64,000 nucleotides of DNA from Paragemmobacter amnigenus (GTDB taxonomy: Bacteria; Pseudomonadota; Alphaproteobacteria; Rhodobacterales; Rhodobacteraceae): the NCBI RefSeq assembly GCF_009908265.2, contig NZ_JAAATX020000005.1:186001-250000 (forward strand). Direction: 5' to 3'. A model generated the notes under the pieces. The model ran no database searches. It saw only the letters and a list, made by a program, of their open reading frames with translations, and had not been told where the DNA came from. Shown in pieces: positions 32,327 through 42,523 of this stretch (positions are counted from its first letter, which is position 1; the number at the start of each line of letters is the position of its first letter). Position numbers and translations under genes: made by a program.

Positions 32327-35300
32327 ATGAGTTCGGCGATTGATTTCGCCGTCCGCGCTGGCGCGGGCGGAACGACATACGGCCAGGTCGCGGGACCTGA
32401 TGGCGGCAGCTTCATCCAGACCGGTGTCGGTGACAGTGTCTCGCTGAACATCTCTCCGCAAAGCGTTCTGTCCTATACGCGCGACGGCAGCGATCTTCTG
32501 ATCGAACTGGCCGATGGTCGCGTGATCACGCTTGCGGACTGGTTCGACACCCTGCCTGACGGCGAGAAGCGGCTGTATCTGTCGACGGATGGCATGGTCA
32601 CCGAGGTGGCCTTTTCCGAAGCGGCTGACGGCACGCTGATCCCCCAGCTTGCCTTTGCGGGCGGGGGCGAGAAGTGGAGCCCGGTCGACGACCTGCGCTT
32701 TGACTATCCCGATCCGGTGATCGCGGCGGTGGGCACGGGCGACGATGAACCGGCAGGGATGGGGATTTTTACCCCTGCCCTTCTGGGGATGGGCGGTGCG
32801 GGCCTTGCGGGAGTTGGTGCGCTTGCGGGTGTCGGCGCGCTTGTCGGCGGGGGTGGCAGCGGCGGTGGCGGCGGCGGATCGACCCTGACCCGCACCATCG
32901 ACGGTGTGAATACCAGCACCACGATCACCTCGAACACGGTTCCGCCCGCCATCACCGTGTCGGGCACGGGCATGCCGGGCGATACGGTCAGTGTGACGGT
33001 CGGCGGGCAGAACCAGACCGTCACGGTCGGCAATGATGGCAAGTGGACCGCCGGTTTCTCGGGCAATACCTTGCCCGCCGACGGCACCCACAGCGCCACG
33101 GCGGTCTTTACCGGTAACGGCACGTCGACGACCCTGACCGGCGGGAGCTTTGTCATCGACATGACGCCCCCCGACCTGCGTCCGACATCGGGTTTCCAGT
33201 CGAATGGCGACGTGGAAAACCTTGCCGAATATGCGGATGGCGTCACGCTCAGGGGGACATCGGAACCCGGCGCGACGGTGAATGTCACGCTGGGTGTGCC
33301 GGGGCAGCCGGGCGCGATTACCCGTCCGGCCATCGTCGGGGCGGACGGTTCATGGGTAATCACCTTCGACCAGCAACAGATCGCGGGTGGCGAACGGACC
33401 CAGACCGTCACGGTCACCGCCTCGGACCGGCTGGGCAATTCCCGCACGATCACCGAGACGGTGGTCCTCGATACGATCGCGCCGCCGGTGAGCATCGCAC
33501 GGGTCGCGGGCGATGATGTCGTGAACCGCGCCGAAAGCCTGTCGCCCGTGGTCATCGGTGGGACGGCGACGCCGAATTCGACCCTGCAACTGCAGATTTC
33601 GGGGATGCAGGGCAGCACCACGGTCAACGTGGACGCCAATGGCAGATGGTCCCACGAGATCGCGGCAGGCACATTGACCGACGGCACCTACACCGTCACC
33701 GCGACGGCGCGGGATGCGGCCGGAAACGAGACGAGAGAGCAATCGACCTTCCGCGTCGATACGCAGATGGCCGTCGGCATCGACCCGAACTTCGCCGACG
33801 ACAATGTGGTGAACCTGCGCGAGTCGCGCGACGCGCTGCTTCTGAGCGGAACCGTCCCCGCCGATGCGACGCGGGTCGAGGTGACGTGGCTTGGCCAACC
33901 CTATCCTGTCGTGCTGAACGGCAACGGTACATGGTCGGTCAGCTTCCCCGCGGGTACGGCGACCGCGTCGCAGATGTCGGAAATCCGCGTGACCGCATGG
34001 GACGCGGCCAACAACAGCCAGAGCGCCACGCGCACGGTCCGCATCGACCTTGAAACCGCGATGACGCTGACGCCCGAGCCTGTGGGTGCGGACCGTATCC
34101 TGTCCGGTCCCGAACGGACGGCAGGCGTCGTCGTCGGCGGCGAAGGCGAGGCGGGGGCAAGGGTTTTCCTGAACCTGAACGGTACGAATTTCGGCCCCGT
34201 GACGGTGGGCACCGATGGCAGGTGGAGCTACCCGTTCACCTTCGCCAACCTGTCCGGCCTGCAGCATGGCCAGCAGGTCACGCTGACCGCCTATTCCGAA
34301 GATGCCGCAGGCAACCGCAGCACCACCCAGACACGCACCTTTACCGTGGACACGCAGGTGGGCGACTTCACCTTTGCCGCGCCGAACCTGATCGGTGCGG
34401 TGAATGATGGTCCGCGCGATGCCAGCGTGCTGAACGCGGCCGAACGCAATGCGGGCCTGCTGATCGAGGGCAGCGTGGAACGCGGCGCGTCGGTGACGGT
34501 CCGTGTCGCTGAAACGAACTGGTCCACCACGATCCCCGCCAGCCAGATCCAGAACGGTGCATGGAACCTCACCCTTCCCGCAGCCGCCCTGCCCGAGGGG
34601 GGTATACGGACGGCGACGATCATCGCCACGGCCACCGACGCGCTGGGCAACACGGCCGAGCAGCAGCACACCGTCGCCATCGACACGCTGGTGCAGAACT
34701 TCTCCGCAGCCGACATCCGGCTTTCCACCGGAAGCGACAACATCCTGAACGCGCGCGAACACGCGCTGGGCCTGCCCGTCTCCGGCACGGCCGAGGCGGG
34801 GTCGACCGTGTCGGTCACGGTCAACAACCACACGCGCACTGTCCTTGTGGACGACACCGGCATCTGGACCACCACCTTCGGTGCAGACCTGCTTCCCACG
34901 GGCGAACGGACAAACATACCCGTCAGCGTCATCGCGACCGACAGCGCGGGCAATGTGAGCGGTCCCTTCACCAGCACCTTTGCGGTGGACACCATCGCGC
35001 CTGCCACGCCGACCGTTATCGCCACCGAGGATGTCGCCGGCGGATATCGCGCGATCACCACGGCGAATACCAGCGATGCCTATAGCTTCTATCAGGTCGC
35101 GAATACGGGTGCCGCCCGACAGATGACGGCGCAGGAAAGCCTGAACGCCCGCGGCGAGGACCGCTTCGATTTCGCCACGACCATCCCCGATGGCAGCTAC
35201 CTTGTCATCAATACCCGTGACGCGGCAGGGAACGAGGTGAACACGCTTTTGATCAAGGACACCGGAACCGGCGTTCCGGTCGACCTGGCGCGTGAAGGAT

Positions 35301-35569
35301 TGCAGGCCTTCGATTTCTCGGCAATCGATCTGACCCGCGCGCCCGACGCGCGGCTGACGATCAGCGCGCAGCAACTCTCATCGCTCGTCGGACCCGACAA
35401 CCAGCTGGTCATCAAGGGCGAGGCAGCCGATCAGGTGATCCTCCAGAACGTGACGGCCGAACGGCACAACGTCACGGTGAACGGCCAGATCTACGACATC
35501 TACACCTTGGGCAGCTCTGGCGCGCAGGTCTTGCTCGAGGATGATATCACACGGAACGTGATGCCCTGA
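32327..35569 (+). CDS. Type I secreted Ig-like repeat protein with BapA-like prefix
   Basis: This 1080-residue surface or extracellular protein has no Sec signal. Residues 1-130 resemble the BapA prefix domain, followed by a hydrophobic Gly-rich segment (150-186). Seven bacterial Ig-like domains of about 95-110 residues follow; each contains a GT-type strand such as VSGTAEAGSTVSVTV and ends with an AVDTI/VIDMT-type hinge. A partial eighth domain and a C-terminal module (from about 1000) end the protein. It is short for the adhesin class and lacks RTX nonapeptides. The three genes of a type I exporter follow directly, so it is almost certainly their substrate. A biofilm/adhesion role is inferred. 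Confidence 0.8.
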   Translation: MSSAIDFAVRAGAGGTTYGQVAGPDGGSFIQTGVGDSVSLNISPQSVLSYTRDGSDLLIELADGRVITLADWFDTLPDGEKRLYLSTDGMVTEVAFSEAADGTLIPQLAFAGGGEKWSPVDDLRFDYPDPVIAAVGTGDDEPAGMGIFTPALLGMGGAGLAGVGALAGVGALVGGGGSGGGGGGSTLTRTIDGVNTSTTITSNTVPPAITVSGTGMPGDTVSVTVGGQNQTVTVGNDGKWTAGFSGNTLPADGTHSATAVFTGNGTSTTLTGGSFVIDMTPPDLRPTSGFQSNGDVENLAEYADGVTLRGTSEPGATVNVTLGVPGQPGAITRPAIVGADGSWVITFDQQQIAGGERTQTVTVTASDRLGNSRTITETVVLDTIAPPVSIARVAGDDVVNRAESLSPVVIGGTATPNSTLQLQISGMQGSTTVNVDANGRWSHEIAAGTLTDGTYTVTATARDAAGNETREQSTFRVDTQMAVGIDPNFADDNVVNLRESRDALLLSGTVPADATRVEVTWLGQPYPVVLNGNGTWSVSFPAGTATASQMSEIRVTAWDAANNSQSATRTVRIDLETAMTLTPEPVGADRILSGPERTAGVVVGGEGEAGARVFLNLNGTNFGPVTVGTDGRWSYPFTFANLSGLQHGQQVTLTAYSEDAAGNRSTTQTRTFTVDTQVGDFTFAAPNLIGAVNDGPRDASVLNAAERNAGLLIEGSVERGASVTVRVAETNWSTTIPASQIQNGAWNLTLPAAALPEGGIRTATIIATATDALGNTAEQQHTVAIDTLVQNFSAADIRLSTGSDNILNAREHALGLPVSGTAEAGSTVSVTVNNHTRTVLVDDTGIWTTTFGADLLPTGERTNIPVSVIATDSAGNVSGPFTSTFAVDTIAPATPTVIATEDVAGGYRAITTANTSDAYSFYQVANTGAARQMTAQESLNARGEDRFDFATTIPDGSYLVINTRDAAGNEVNTLLIKDTGTGVPVDLAREGLQAFDFSAIDLTRAPDARLTISAQQLSSLVGPDNQLVIKGEAADQVILQNVTAERHNVTVNGQIYDIYTLGSSGAQVLLEDDITRNVMP

Positions 35570-35583
35570 CGGCGGAGCCCGAG

Positions 35584-36930
35584 ATGTTCGCCATGGACTC
35601 CCTCGACTCCGGCCATAGCCCGCCCGGGTTTTCCGTCTTTACCCGGGTGTTGGCTGTTGCGGTGCTGCTTTCGGGCTGTCAGGGCGGGTTGCAGCCGCCC
35701 GCGATGCTGGCCTTCGGTCGCGGGATGGCCCCGTCCGATCCCGCCGTCTCGGGCCAGCTTCTGCCCGGGGGCAGCACCGCCTCTTTGGTCATTGCGGATC
35801 TGGCGGCGCGCCGGTCTGTCCTGCCACCCGACAGCCCCTATGCCCGCGTGGCCGGTGCCGTCCTGTCTGCGGCCCCGGGCGTGGAAGCCGCCGAACTGGG
35901 TCTTGCGCGCCTGCGGGCCGAAGCCGCACGCCAGAACCGCTGGCCCAGCCTGTCGCCCCTGCTGACTCTGGACAGTCTGGCGGGACTTGCGGCGCAGCTT
36001 GTGGCGGAACAGCCGCTGCTGGATCATGGCCGCCGTCGGGCCGAGCGTGATCTTGCCACAGCCGAGGTGGATCTTGCAGCCGTCACCCTGTCCCAGCGCC
36101 AGAACGAGCGGGCCTTTACCGGCCTGACGCTCTATCTGGCGGCGGAACAGGCGCGTGTTCAGGGCCGCATCGCCGAGGGGGCTGCCGCACAGCTGGACGG
36201 TCTGCGCCGCATCGTGACCGAGCGTGTAGCGGGCGGGCTTTCGGACCGTTCGGAAGAGCAGGTGATCGCCCAGACCGTGGCCGAAATGCAGGCCACCCTT
36301 GCCACCGACCGCCAGACACGGGCGCAGGCGCTGGCCGATCTTGCGGCGCTGGCGCGGGTGACCCCGCCCGCGGATCTGACCGGAACCTCCCCGCTTGCCA
36401 CCATTCCACAAGAGCGCGCACTGTCCGTCCTGCGTGCAACGGCCGAGGGCGCGCGCACGCTGGCCGAGGCGCGCATCGCCCGCGCAAATGCTTTGCCGGG
36501 CCTGTCGGCCGTCGCCACCGCAACACCGGATCGCGTGACGCCCGGCCTTCGCATCGGCGGCGCGCAGATCGGCGCGGGAAGTCCGGCCGCGCTGGCCGCC
36601 GCCAATGCCGCGCCCGATCTTGTGGCCCGCCAGACAGCCGAGGCCGAACAGGCCGCCGCCCGCCGCCGGACCGAACTTCTGGGCCGGATCGACGCGCTTG
36701 CCACGCGCCAGTCGCAGGGGGCCGAGGTGTTGCGCCAGACCAAGGCGAACCTTGACCTTTACGTCGAGCAATACCGGATGGGGCGGCGCAGCCTGACCGA
36801 TCTGACCGCGCAAACGGCCAATGCCGCGCGTCTGGAACGCGATCAGGCGGCGCTGGCCTTCGAGATCGCAAGGACCGAGCTGGAGCTTGCCCGCGATGCG
36901 GGGCTGCTGGTCGACGGGGGTAGCCTGTGA
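35584..36930 (+). CDS. TolC-family outer-membrane protein of type I secretion
   Basis: This protein of about 448 residues has a lipoprotein signal (LAVAVLLSGC; lipobox LSGC). The mature part is Ala/Arg/Leu/Gln-rich and helical with heptad-like stretches, as in TolC-type channels, including EQYRMGRRSLTDLT near the end, a typical outer-membrane-factor motif. It starts 14 bases after the repeat-protein stop, and its end overlaps the exporter start by GTGA. It would form the outer-membrane duct of the secretion system. Confidence 0.82.
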   Translation: MFAMDSLDSGHSPPGFSVFTRVLAVAVLLSGCQGGLQPPAMLAFGRGMAPSDPAVSGQLLPGGSTASLVIADLAARRSVLPPDSPYARVAGAVLSAAPGVEAAELGLARLRAEAARQNRWPSLSPLLTLDSLAGLAAQLVAEQPLLDHGRRRAERDLATAEVDLAAVTLSQRQNERAFTGLTLYLAAEQARVQGRIAEGAAAQLDGLRRIVTERVAGGLSDRSEEQVIAQTVAEMQATLATDRQTRAQALADLAALARVTPPADLTGTSPLATIPQERALSVLRATAEGARTLAEARIARANALPGLSAVATATPDRVTPGLRIGGAQIGAGSPAALAAANAAPDLVARQTAEAEQAAARRRTELLGRIDALATRQSQGAEVLRQTKANLDLYVEQYRMGRRSLTDLTAQTANAARLERDQAALAFEIARTELELARDAGLLVDGGSL

Positions 36931-39122
36931 CGCAAGCGCAGCCGCCCCGCGTCATCTCGTTCGACATGCATCCCGCCCGTGCGGCGCAGACAGCAGTGGC
37001 CGTCACCCCCGCGCAGCCGCCGCAACCGCCCGCGCCCCTGCGCGCCCGTGCCGAAACCGCCGCGGTGCTGTCCGCGCGGCTGGGGGGCAGGTTGCTGGCT
37101 TCGGACATCGTCGATCTTCTTGTGCAGACCGGCGCGCCGGAGCGTCCGGGGCTTGACCATATCGCCGCGGCCTTTCGCCGTGCGGGCTATTCCGTGTCGC
37201 TGGATCAGGACGCCGCTCTGGACGGGCTGCCCGCGCTGGCCGAAATGCAGACGGGACAGATCGTTCTGGTCCTGTCGCGGGATGGCGATCTGGTCACGAT
37301 CTATGATCCCACGGTCCCCGATCGCATGGCCGAAGTTCCTCTTTCCGACTTCGCCGCGCATCATACCGGCTGGATCCTGCGCGTCCGCCTGCCCTTTGCC
37401 GAAGTCGAGACGCGCCACGCCGAACCCGGGAAACGCCCGCACTGGTTCTGGTCCGAATTCCGCAACCACCGCCGTGCGATGGCCGAGGTGGCGGTCGCCT
37501 CGCTGGTGACCAATCTTCTGGCAACCGCGATCGCCTTCTATTCGATGCAGATCTACGACCGCGTCATCCCCAACCAGTCCGAGCCGACGCTCTGGGTGCT
37601 GACGCTCGGCGCGCTTCTGGCCATCGCGCTTGACGGGGCGCTGCGTGTGGCCCGCGCCGCCCTGATGGACACATCGGGCCGGAAGATCGAACTCTCGGTT
37701 CAGGACCGGCTGATGCAGCGCCTTCTGGGAATGCGCGCCGCCCCCGGGGACCGCCGCCCGTCGCAGATCTTCGGGGCGATGCGCGAATTCGGGTCGGTAC
37801 GGGAATTCTTCACCGCCTCGACCATCGGTACGCTGACCGACCTGCCCTTTCTCGTGATCTTCCTGGCCCTTGTCGCCATGGTCGGAGGAAATCTTGTCTG
37901 GGTGCTGGTGCTGGGCGGGCTCTTGATGGTGGTTCCGGGTTTCCTGCTGCAATCGCGGATGGTGGCCCTGACCCAAGCCACGCAGGGGGCCAACATGCGG
38001 GCGGCAAAGCTTCTGTACGAAGCGGTTTTCGAACATGAAACCCTGACGACCCAGCGCGGGCAGGACCGCGTGCGTCGGCTCTGGAGCGAACTTGTCACAC
38101 TGTCGGCGCTGCGCGCCTCGGACCAGCGGCATCTGACGACCATGCTCACCTCGTGGGCAAATGCGGTGCAGCAGGCGACCTATGTCGCGACGATCCTGAT
38201 CGGCACCTACCTTGTCTTTGCGGGCAGTTTCACGGTGGGCACCATCATTGCCGTCTCCATGCTCGCCTCGCGCACGCTTGCCCCTCTGGCGCAGCTTTCG
38301 GCGCTTCTGGCGCGCTGGTCCAACGTCAAGTCGGCGCTGACCGGACTTGAGGCCATAGCCGAGGCGAAACAGACCGAGGATCCCGCCCGCCGCTATCTGC
38401 GCCGCGACCGCCTGACCGGCAGTTTCGAATTGCGCGAGGTGACCTTCCGCTATTCCCCCGATGCCGCGCCGACGGTGGATGTCGCGGCGCTGGCGGTTCC
38501 GGCGGGGCAGCATGTCGCCATCCTTGGCGCAAACGGATCGGGCAAGTCCACCTTTCTGCGACTGCTGGCGGGGCTTTACGATCCCGACCACGGGCGCATC
38601 CTGCTGGATGGCAGCGACATGGGCCAGATCCACCCGCGCGACCTGCGCCGGCATGTCGGCTATCTGGGTCAGGAGGTGCGGCTGATCGAAGGCAGCCTGC
38701 GCGACAACCTGACCATGACGGACCTTGAACGCGACGATGACCGGCTTCTTGCCGCGCTCGACTTCGCGGGGCTGGGCCCGTTTGTCCGCAACCACCCGCG
38801 CGGGCTGGATCTTGAACTGCGCGAAACCGGTGAGGGGCTTTCCGTCGGTCAGCGCCAGTCGGTCGGCTGGGCGCGCCTGTGGTTGCAGGACCCGAAGGTG
38901 GTGCTTCTGGATGAACCCACCGCCGCACTGGACCAGACACTGGAGGCGACGCTTGTCTCGCGTCTGGGTCACTGGTTGCAGGGGCGCACCGCCTTGATCG
39001 CCACCCACCGCATCCCGATCCTTCATCTGACGACGCGTACGCTGATCCTGCAGGGCGGGCGACTTGCTGTGGATGGACCGCGGGATGCGGTGCTGGCCCA
39101 TCTGGCAAAGGCCGCGACATGA
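36927..39122 (+). CDS. Type I secretion ABC exporter with degenerate C39-like domain
   Basis: This 731-residue fused permease/ATPase has an N-terminal C39 peptidase-like domain (about 45-150) without the catalytic cysteine, as in adhesin exporters that recognise but do not cut their substrate. A membrane domain follows (about 185-440). The ATPase has Walker A LGANGSGKSTFLRL, a variant signature LSVGQRQSVGWARL, and Walker B VVLLDEPTAALD. It starts with GTG at 36927. It matches LapB-type exporters in layout and is coupled by overlaps to both neighbours. Confidence 0.87.
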   Translation: MTQAQPPRVISFDMHPARAAQTAVAVTPAQPPQPPAPLRARAETAAVLSARLGGRLLASDIVDLLVQTGAPERPGLDHIAAAFRRAGYSVSLDQDAALDGLPALAEMQTGQIVLVLSRDGDLVTIYDPTVPDRMAEVPLSDFAAHHTGWILRVRLPFAEVETRHAEPGKRPHWFWSEFRNHRRAMAEVAVASLVTNLLATAIAFYSMQIYDRVIPNQSEPTLWVLTLGALLAIALDGALRVARAALMDTSGRKIELSVQDRLMQRLLGMRAAPGDRRPSQIFGAMREFGSVREFFTASTIGTLTDLPFLVIFLALVAMVGGNLVWVLVLGGLLMVVPGFLLQSRMVALTQATQGANMRAAKLLYEAVFEHETLTTQRGQDRVRRLWSELVTLSALRASDQRHLTTMLTSWANAVQQATYVATILIGTYLVFAGSFTVGTIIAVSMLASRTLAPLAQLSALLARWSNVKSALTGLEAIAEAKQTEDPARRYLRRDRLTGSFELREVTFRYSPDAAPTVDVAALAVPAGQHVAILGANGSGKSTFLRLLAGLYDPDHGRILLDGSDMGQIHPRDLRRHVGYLGQEVRLIEGSLRDNLTMTDLERDDDRLLAALDFAGLGPFVRNHPRGLDLELRETGEGLSVGQRQSVGWARLWLQDPKVVLLDEPTAALDQTLEATLVSRLGHWLQGRTALIATHRIPILHLTTRTLILQGGRLAVDGPRDAVLAHLAKAAT

Positions 39123-40291
39123 CGGCGACCTTCGATCCGCCGCTCGACCGGCGCGACCGCCGCCCCTCGGCCACGGTCTGGCTGATCGGGATGACCGTCC
39201 TTGCCTTCCTTCTCTGGTCGGCCTTTGCCTGGGTCGAGGAGATCGTCCGCGCGCCGGGCCAGATCGTGCCATCGTCACGCCCGCAGATCATCCAGAACCT
39301 TGAAGGCGGTATCCTTGCCGAGCTGTCCGTCAGCGAAGGTGACACGGTCGAGGCCGGGCAGGTTCTGGCCCGTCTGCATGCCACGCAGTATCAGGCGGCG
39401 GTCGATGACCTGACCGACCAGATTGCCACGCTGGATGCGCGGCGCCTGCGGCTCGAGGCGGAACTGGCGGGACAGGACAGCTTTGTGGCGCCCCCCGATC
39501 TTGTCGCCCGCGTGCCCGACATCGTCGCCTCAGAGCTTTCGCTTCTGTCGGCGCGGCGGACCGACCTTGCCTCGCGGATCGCGGGGGCGCGGGCGGTTCT
39601 GGAACAGGCCGCACAGGAAGAGGACATGGTCCGCCGCATGGCCGATCGCGGGCTTGCCCCCGAAATCGAACTGACCCGTGCGGAAAAGGCGCTGGCCGAT
39701 GCCCGCGCGCGGCTGGACGAGGTGACGACAGGGGCGGAACTGGAGCGCGCCGACGACTATGCCCGCACGCAGGGCGAGCTTGCCTCGCTCCGCCAGAAGC
39801 TGAAGCTGTCGCAGGACCAGCTGTCGCGCACCACGCTGACCGCGCCGCTGCGCGGGGTAGTGAACCGCATCGCCGTCACCACCATCGGCGGTGTCGTCCG
39901 GCCGGGCGAGGAAATCCTGCAGATCATCCCGCTGGACACCGGTCTTTTCGTCGAGGCCAAGGTCAGGCCCGCCGACATCGCTGCCCTGCGCGAGGGGCAG
40001 AGCGCCACGGTAAAGCTTTCGGCCTATGACTACACGATCTGGGGAACCCTGCCCGCGACCGTGACCTTCGTGTCTGCCGATACCTTCCGCGACGAACGCA
40101 GCCGCGATGCCGAACCGCATTATCGTGTCACCCTGCGCGTCGATCAGGACAGCCTGACCGAGCGGCAGAAATCCATCGCCATCCGCCCCGGCATGCAGGC
40201 CGAGGTGGAATTCCAGACCGGCGGCAAGACGATCCTGACCTATCTGACCAAACCGCTCTGGCGCGGATCCGAGGCGCTGCGCGAACGCTAG
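39119..40291 (+). CDS. HlyD-family adaptor of type I secretion
   Basis: This 390-residue inner-membrane adaptor has a single N-terminal membrane helix (about 20-40), then EEIVRAPGQIVPSSRPQIIQ, a lipoyl half (GILAELSVSEGDTVEAGQVL), a long coiled-coil hairpin, and the second half (LTAPLRGVVNRIAVTTIGG). It bridges the ABC exporter and the TolC-like protein. ATGA overlaps the exporter stop. Its TAG stop shares the CTAG sequence with the convergent thiQ stop. Confidence 0.88.
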   Translation: MTATFDPPLDRRDRRPSATVWLIGMTVLAFLLWSAFAWVEEIVRAPGQIVPSSRPQIIQNLEGGILAELSVSEGDTVEAGQVLARLHATQYQAAVDDLTDQIATLDARRLRLEAELAGQDSFVAPPDLVARVPDIVASELSLLSARRTDLASRIAGARAVLEQAAQEEDMVRRMADRGLAPEIELTRAEKALADARARLDEVTTGAELERADDYARTQGELASLRQKLKLSQDQLSRTTLTAPLRGVVNRIAVTTIGGVVRPGEEILQIIPLDTGLFVEAKVRPADIAALREGQSATVKLSAYDYTIWGTLPATVTFVSADTFRDERSRDAEPHYRVTLRVDQDSLTERQKSIAIRPGMQAEVEFQTGGKTILTYLTKPLWRGSEALRER

Positions 40292-40980
40292 CCGAGATAG
40301 TCGCGCAGGGCCTTTGGCGGATCGGCCAGAAGGGCGGAGGTCTCGCACGGGGAGTGGGCGGTGCCATCCGCAACCAGCATGGTCAGCCCGCCCAGCCGCA
40401 GCGCATCGCCCGGATCATGGGTGACCATCAGGACCGTCGCCCCCGTCTCGCGCGCGACATCCAGCACAAGGTCCAGCATTTCCGCCTTGAGCGCCGGACC
40501 CAGCGCGGCAAACGGCTCGTCCAGCAGCAGAAGGGGACGCGCCCGCAACAGCGCCCGCGCCAGTGCCGCCCGACCTTGCTGCCCGCCGGACAGTTGTGCC
40601 GGACGCCGCTGTCCCAAACCGCCCAGCCCCGTGCGTTCCAGCGCGGCCGCGATGCGGGCACGCGCGGCCCCGTCCATCCGCCCGTCGGGTGCCAGACCCA
40701 GCGCAAGGTTCCGCTCCACCGTCAGATGGGGAAACAGGTTCTGGTCCTGAAACAGGATCGAAACGGGCCGGGCCCCGGCAGGTTGGCCTGCCAGATCCTG
40801 ACCGTTCCACAGGATGCGGCCCGCCGCTGGCACGACGAAGCCCGCAATCGCGTTGAGCAGGGTGGATTTCCCCGCCCCCGACGGCCCGATCACCGCGACA
40901 TGCGCGCCGGTCGGGATGGTCAGGTCCGCCTCCAGCCGGAAGCCCGGCTCGGTCAGCAGCAGATGGTCAAGGTGCAGCAT
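40288..40980 (-). CDS. thiQ: Thiamine ABC importer ATP-binding protein
   Basis: This 230-residue ATPase has Walker A VIGPSGAGKSTLLNAI, a Q-loop ILFQDQNLFPHLT, signature LSGGQQGRAALARAL, and Walker B LLLLDEPFAALGPAL. The D-loop aspartate common in ABC proteins is Gly here (AALGP). It is the last gene of the riboswitch-led thi operon, overlapping the thiP stop by 14 bases. It energises thiamine or thiamine-phosphate uptake. The upstream-open frame is discarded because it runs through thiP. Confidence 0.88.
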   Translation of the reverse strand: MLHLDHLLLTEPGFRLEADLTIPTGAHVAVIGPSGAGKSTLLNAIAGFVVPAAGRILWNGQDLAGQPAGARPVSILFQDQNLFPHLTVERNLALGLAPDGRMDGAARARIAAALERTGLGGLGQRRPAQLSGGQQGRAALARALLRARPLLLLDEPFAALGPALKAEMLDLVLDVARETGATVLMVTHDPGDALRLGGLTMLVADGTAHSPCETSALLADPPKALRDYLG

Positions 40981-42523
40981 GGCGTCCCAACCCGTCGAAC
41001 AGGGCAAACAGCCCGAAGGAAAGCAGCACGAGCAACAGGGCGGCACCCGCCGCCGCCTCCATCCGGTATGCCCCCATAAGCCCGTGGATGAACAGGGGCA
41101 GCGTCGCATCCGTTTCGCCCGCAAAGAGTGTGATGACACCCAGATCGCCCGTCGACAATGCCGCCGTGATACCGGCGCCGAACCCCAGTGGCCGCGCAAG
41201 GCGGGGCAGGGTCACAAGACGCAATCGCGCCAGCGGCGTCAGGTCCAGCGCCCGCGCCAGACGGTCGTAATCGCTGTGCAGGGCCCGCGCCTCGGGCAGC
41301 AGCAGGCGATAGGCATAGGGCAGGGCCAGCGTGGCATTCACCGCGACGGTCACGGGGATCGCCATGTCCGAAGGCGCGGCCCACGGGCGCAGCAGCAGGA
41401 ACAGCCCCGTCCCGATCACCAGAGACGAGGCCGCAAGCGGCAGCGTGGCCGCAAGATCGAAGAGCCGCGCCCCACCCGCCCGCCGCGCCACTGCAAGGGC
41501 CAGCGCCAGTGCCGCCCCTGTCGTCAGCACCGTCGAGCCGACCGCCACGGCCAAAGAGCGCAGGGCCGCCGGACCCGTTCCCTGCGGCAGGTCCGCCAGA
41601 CCGGCCACACCGCGCAGCACGACAGCCGACAGCGGCAGCAGAAGGAACAGCGCCGCCAGACCGATTGCCGCGACATCCACCCCGCGACGCCAGCCCGGCG
41701 GGGCGGGCAGCTCTGCCCGCCGTCCGATGCCCGCGCCAAATCCGGTATCGCGCAACAGGCCCCAGCCTGCCGCCAGCGCCCCCGCACAGAGCAGGAATTG
41801 CACCACGGCCAGCGTCGCCGCCCGCTCGGGGACGAAATCGAACCGCAGCGCCTGATAGATCGCCAGTTCCACCGTCGTTGCCGCAGGGCCGCCACCCAGC
41901 GTCAGCGCGACGGCGAAGCTGGCAAGGCAAAGGGTGAAGATCGTCACGAAGGCCCCCGGCACGGTCGCCCGCAGCATCGGCCATTCCAGATGCCGCAGCA
42001 TCGCGAAAGGGCTAAGCCCCAGCGACTGCGCCAGACGGAACCGCTCGGCCGGGATGGCCTGCCAGCCCATGAGCAGCATCCGCACCGCAAGCGGAAGGTT
42101 CAGGAACACATGGGCCAGCACGACGCCGTGCAGGCCGTAGACCGTGATCCTTGGCAGGCCCAGCAGGGCCAGAGCGTCATTCACGATGCCCGACCGCCCG
42201 AACACGGCCAGCAGCCCGAGGATCGCCACGATGACAGGCAGCAGGAAAGGCGCCCCCATCAGCGTGATCAGCGCGCCGCGAAGCGGAAACCGCCGCCGCG
42301 CAAGGGCCCGCGCAACCGGCACGGCCAGCAGGCAGGACAGGCCCGCCGACAGCGCCGCCTGCAACAGCGTGAAGCGGACGGCTGCCCAGTCCGCAGCCGT
42401 CGGCAAGGCCGCGCCAGCGCGCAGCGCCACAACGCCGGCCGTGCCCAGCGTCATTGCGGCCAACAGGGCGGCGGCCAGCGCCGCCGCCCATGGCACGCTT
42501 ATCGCGCCAGCGCGGCTTGCCAT
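40967..42523 (-). CDS. thiP: Thiamine ABC importer permease
   Basis: This 518-residue permease has two fused membrane halves with about twelve hydrophobic helices, as is usual for ThiP. EAA-type loops are visible in both halves ([20 protein letters not shown] and [19 protein letters not shown]). It overlaps thiB by 25 bases and thiQ by 14. It works with the thiamine-binding protein under TPP riboswitch control. Confidence 0.9.
   Translation of the reverse strand: MASRAGAISVPWAAALAAALLAAMTLGTAGVVALRAGAALPTAADWAAVRFTLLQAALSAGLSCLLAVPVARALARRRFPLRGALITLMGAPFLLPVIVAILGLLAVFGRSGIVNDALALLGLPRITVYGLHGVVLAHVFLNLPLAVRMLLMGWQAIPAERFRLAQSLGLSPFAMLRHLEWPMLRATVPGAFVTIFTLCLASFAVALTLGGGPAATTVELAIYQALRFDFVPERAATLAVVQFLLCAGALAAGWGLLRDTGFGAGIGRRAELPAPPGWRRGVDVAAIGLAALFLLLPLSAVVLRGVAGLADLPQGTGPAALRSLAVAVGSTVLTTGAALALALAVARRAGGARLFDLAATLPLAASSLVIGTGLFLLLRPWAAPSDMAIPVTVAVNATLALPYAYRLLLPEARALHSDYDRLARALDLTPLARLRLVTLPRLARPLGFGAGITAALSTGDLGVITLFAGETDATLPLFIHGLMGAYRMEAAAGAALLLVLLSFGLFALFDGLGRHAAP

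Noticed and set aside
30226-32451. Minus-strand open frame of 741 codons
   Set aside because: It lies opposite the clear oxidoreductase and ABC ATPase genes and shows the His/Gln/Arg/Asp-rich composition of a GC-rich shadow frame.
32327-35569. Treating the repeat protein as an RTX toxin
   Set aside because: There are no calcium nonapeptides and no toxin domain; only Ig-like domains are visible.
36843-39278. Minus-strand open frame of 811 codons
   Set aside because: It is antisense to the type I exporter, which has all ABC motifs.
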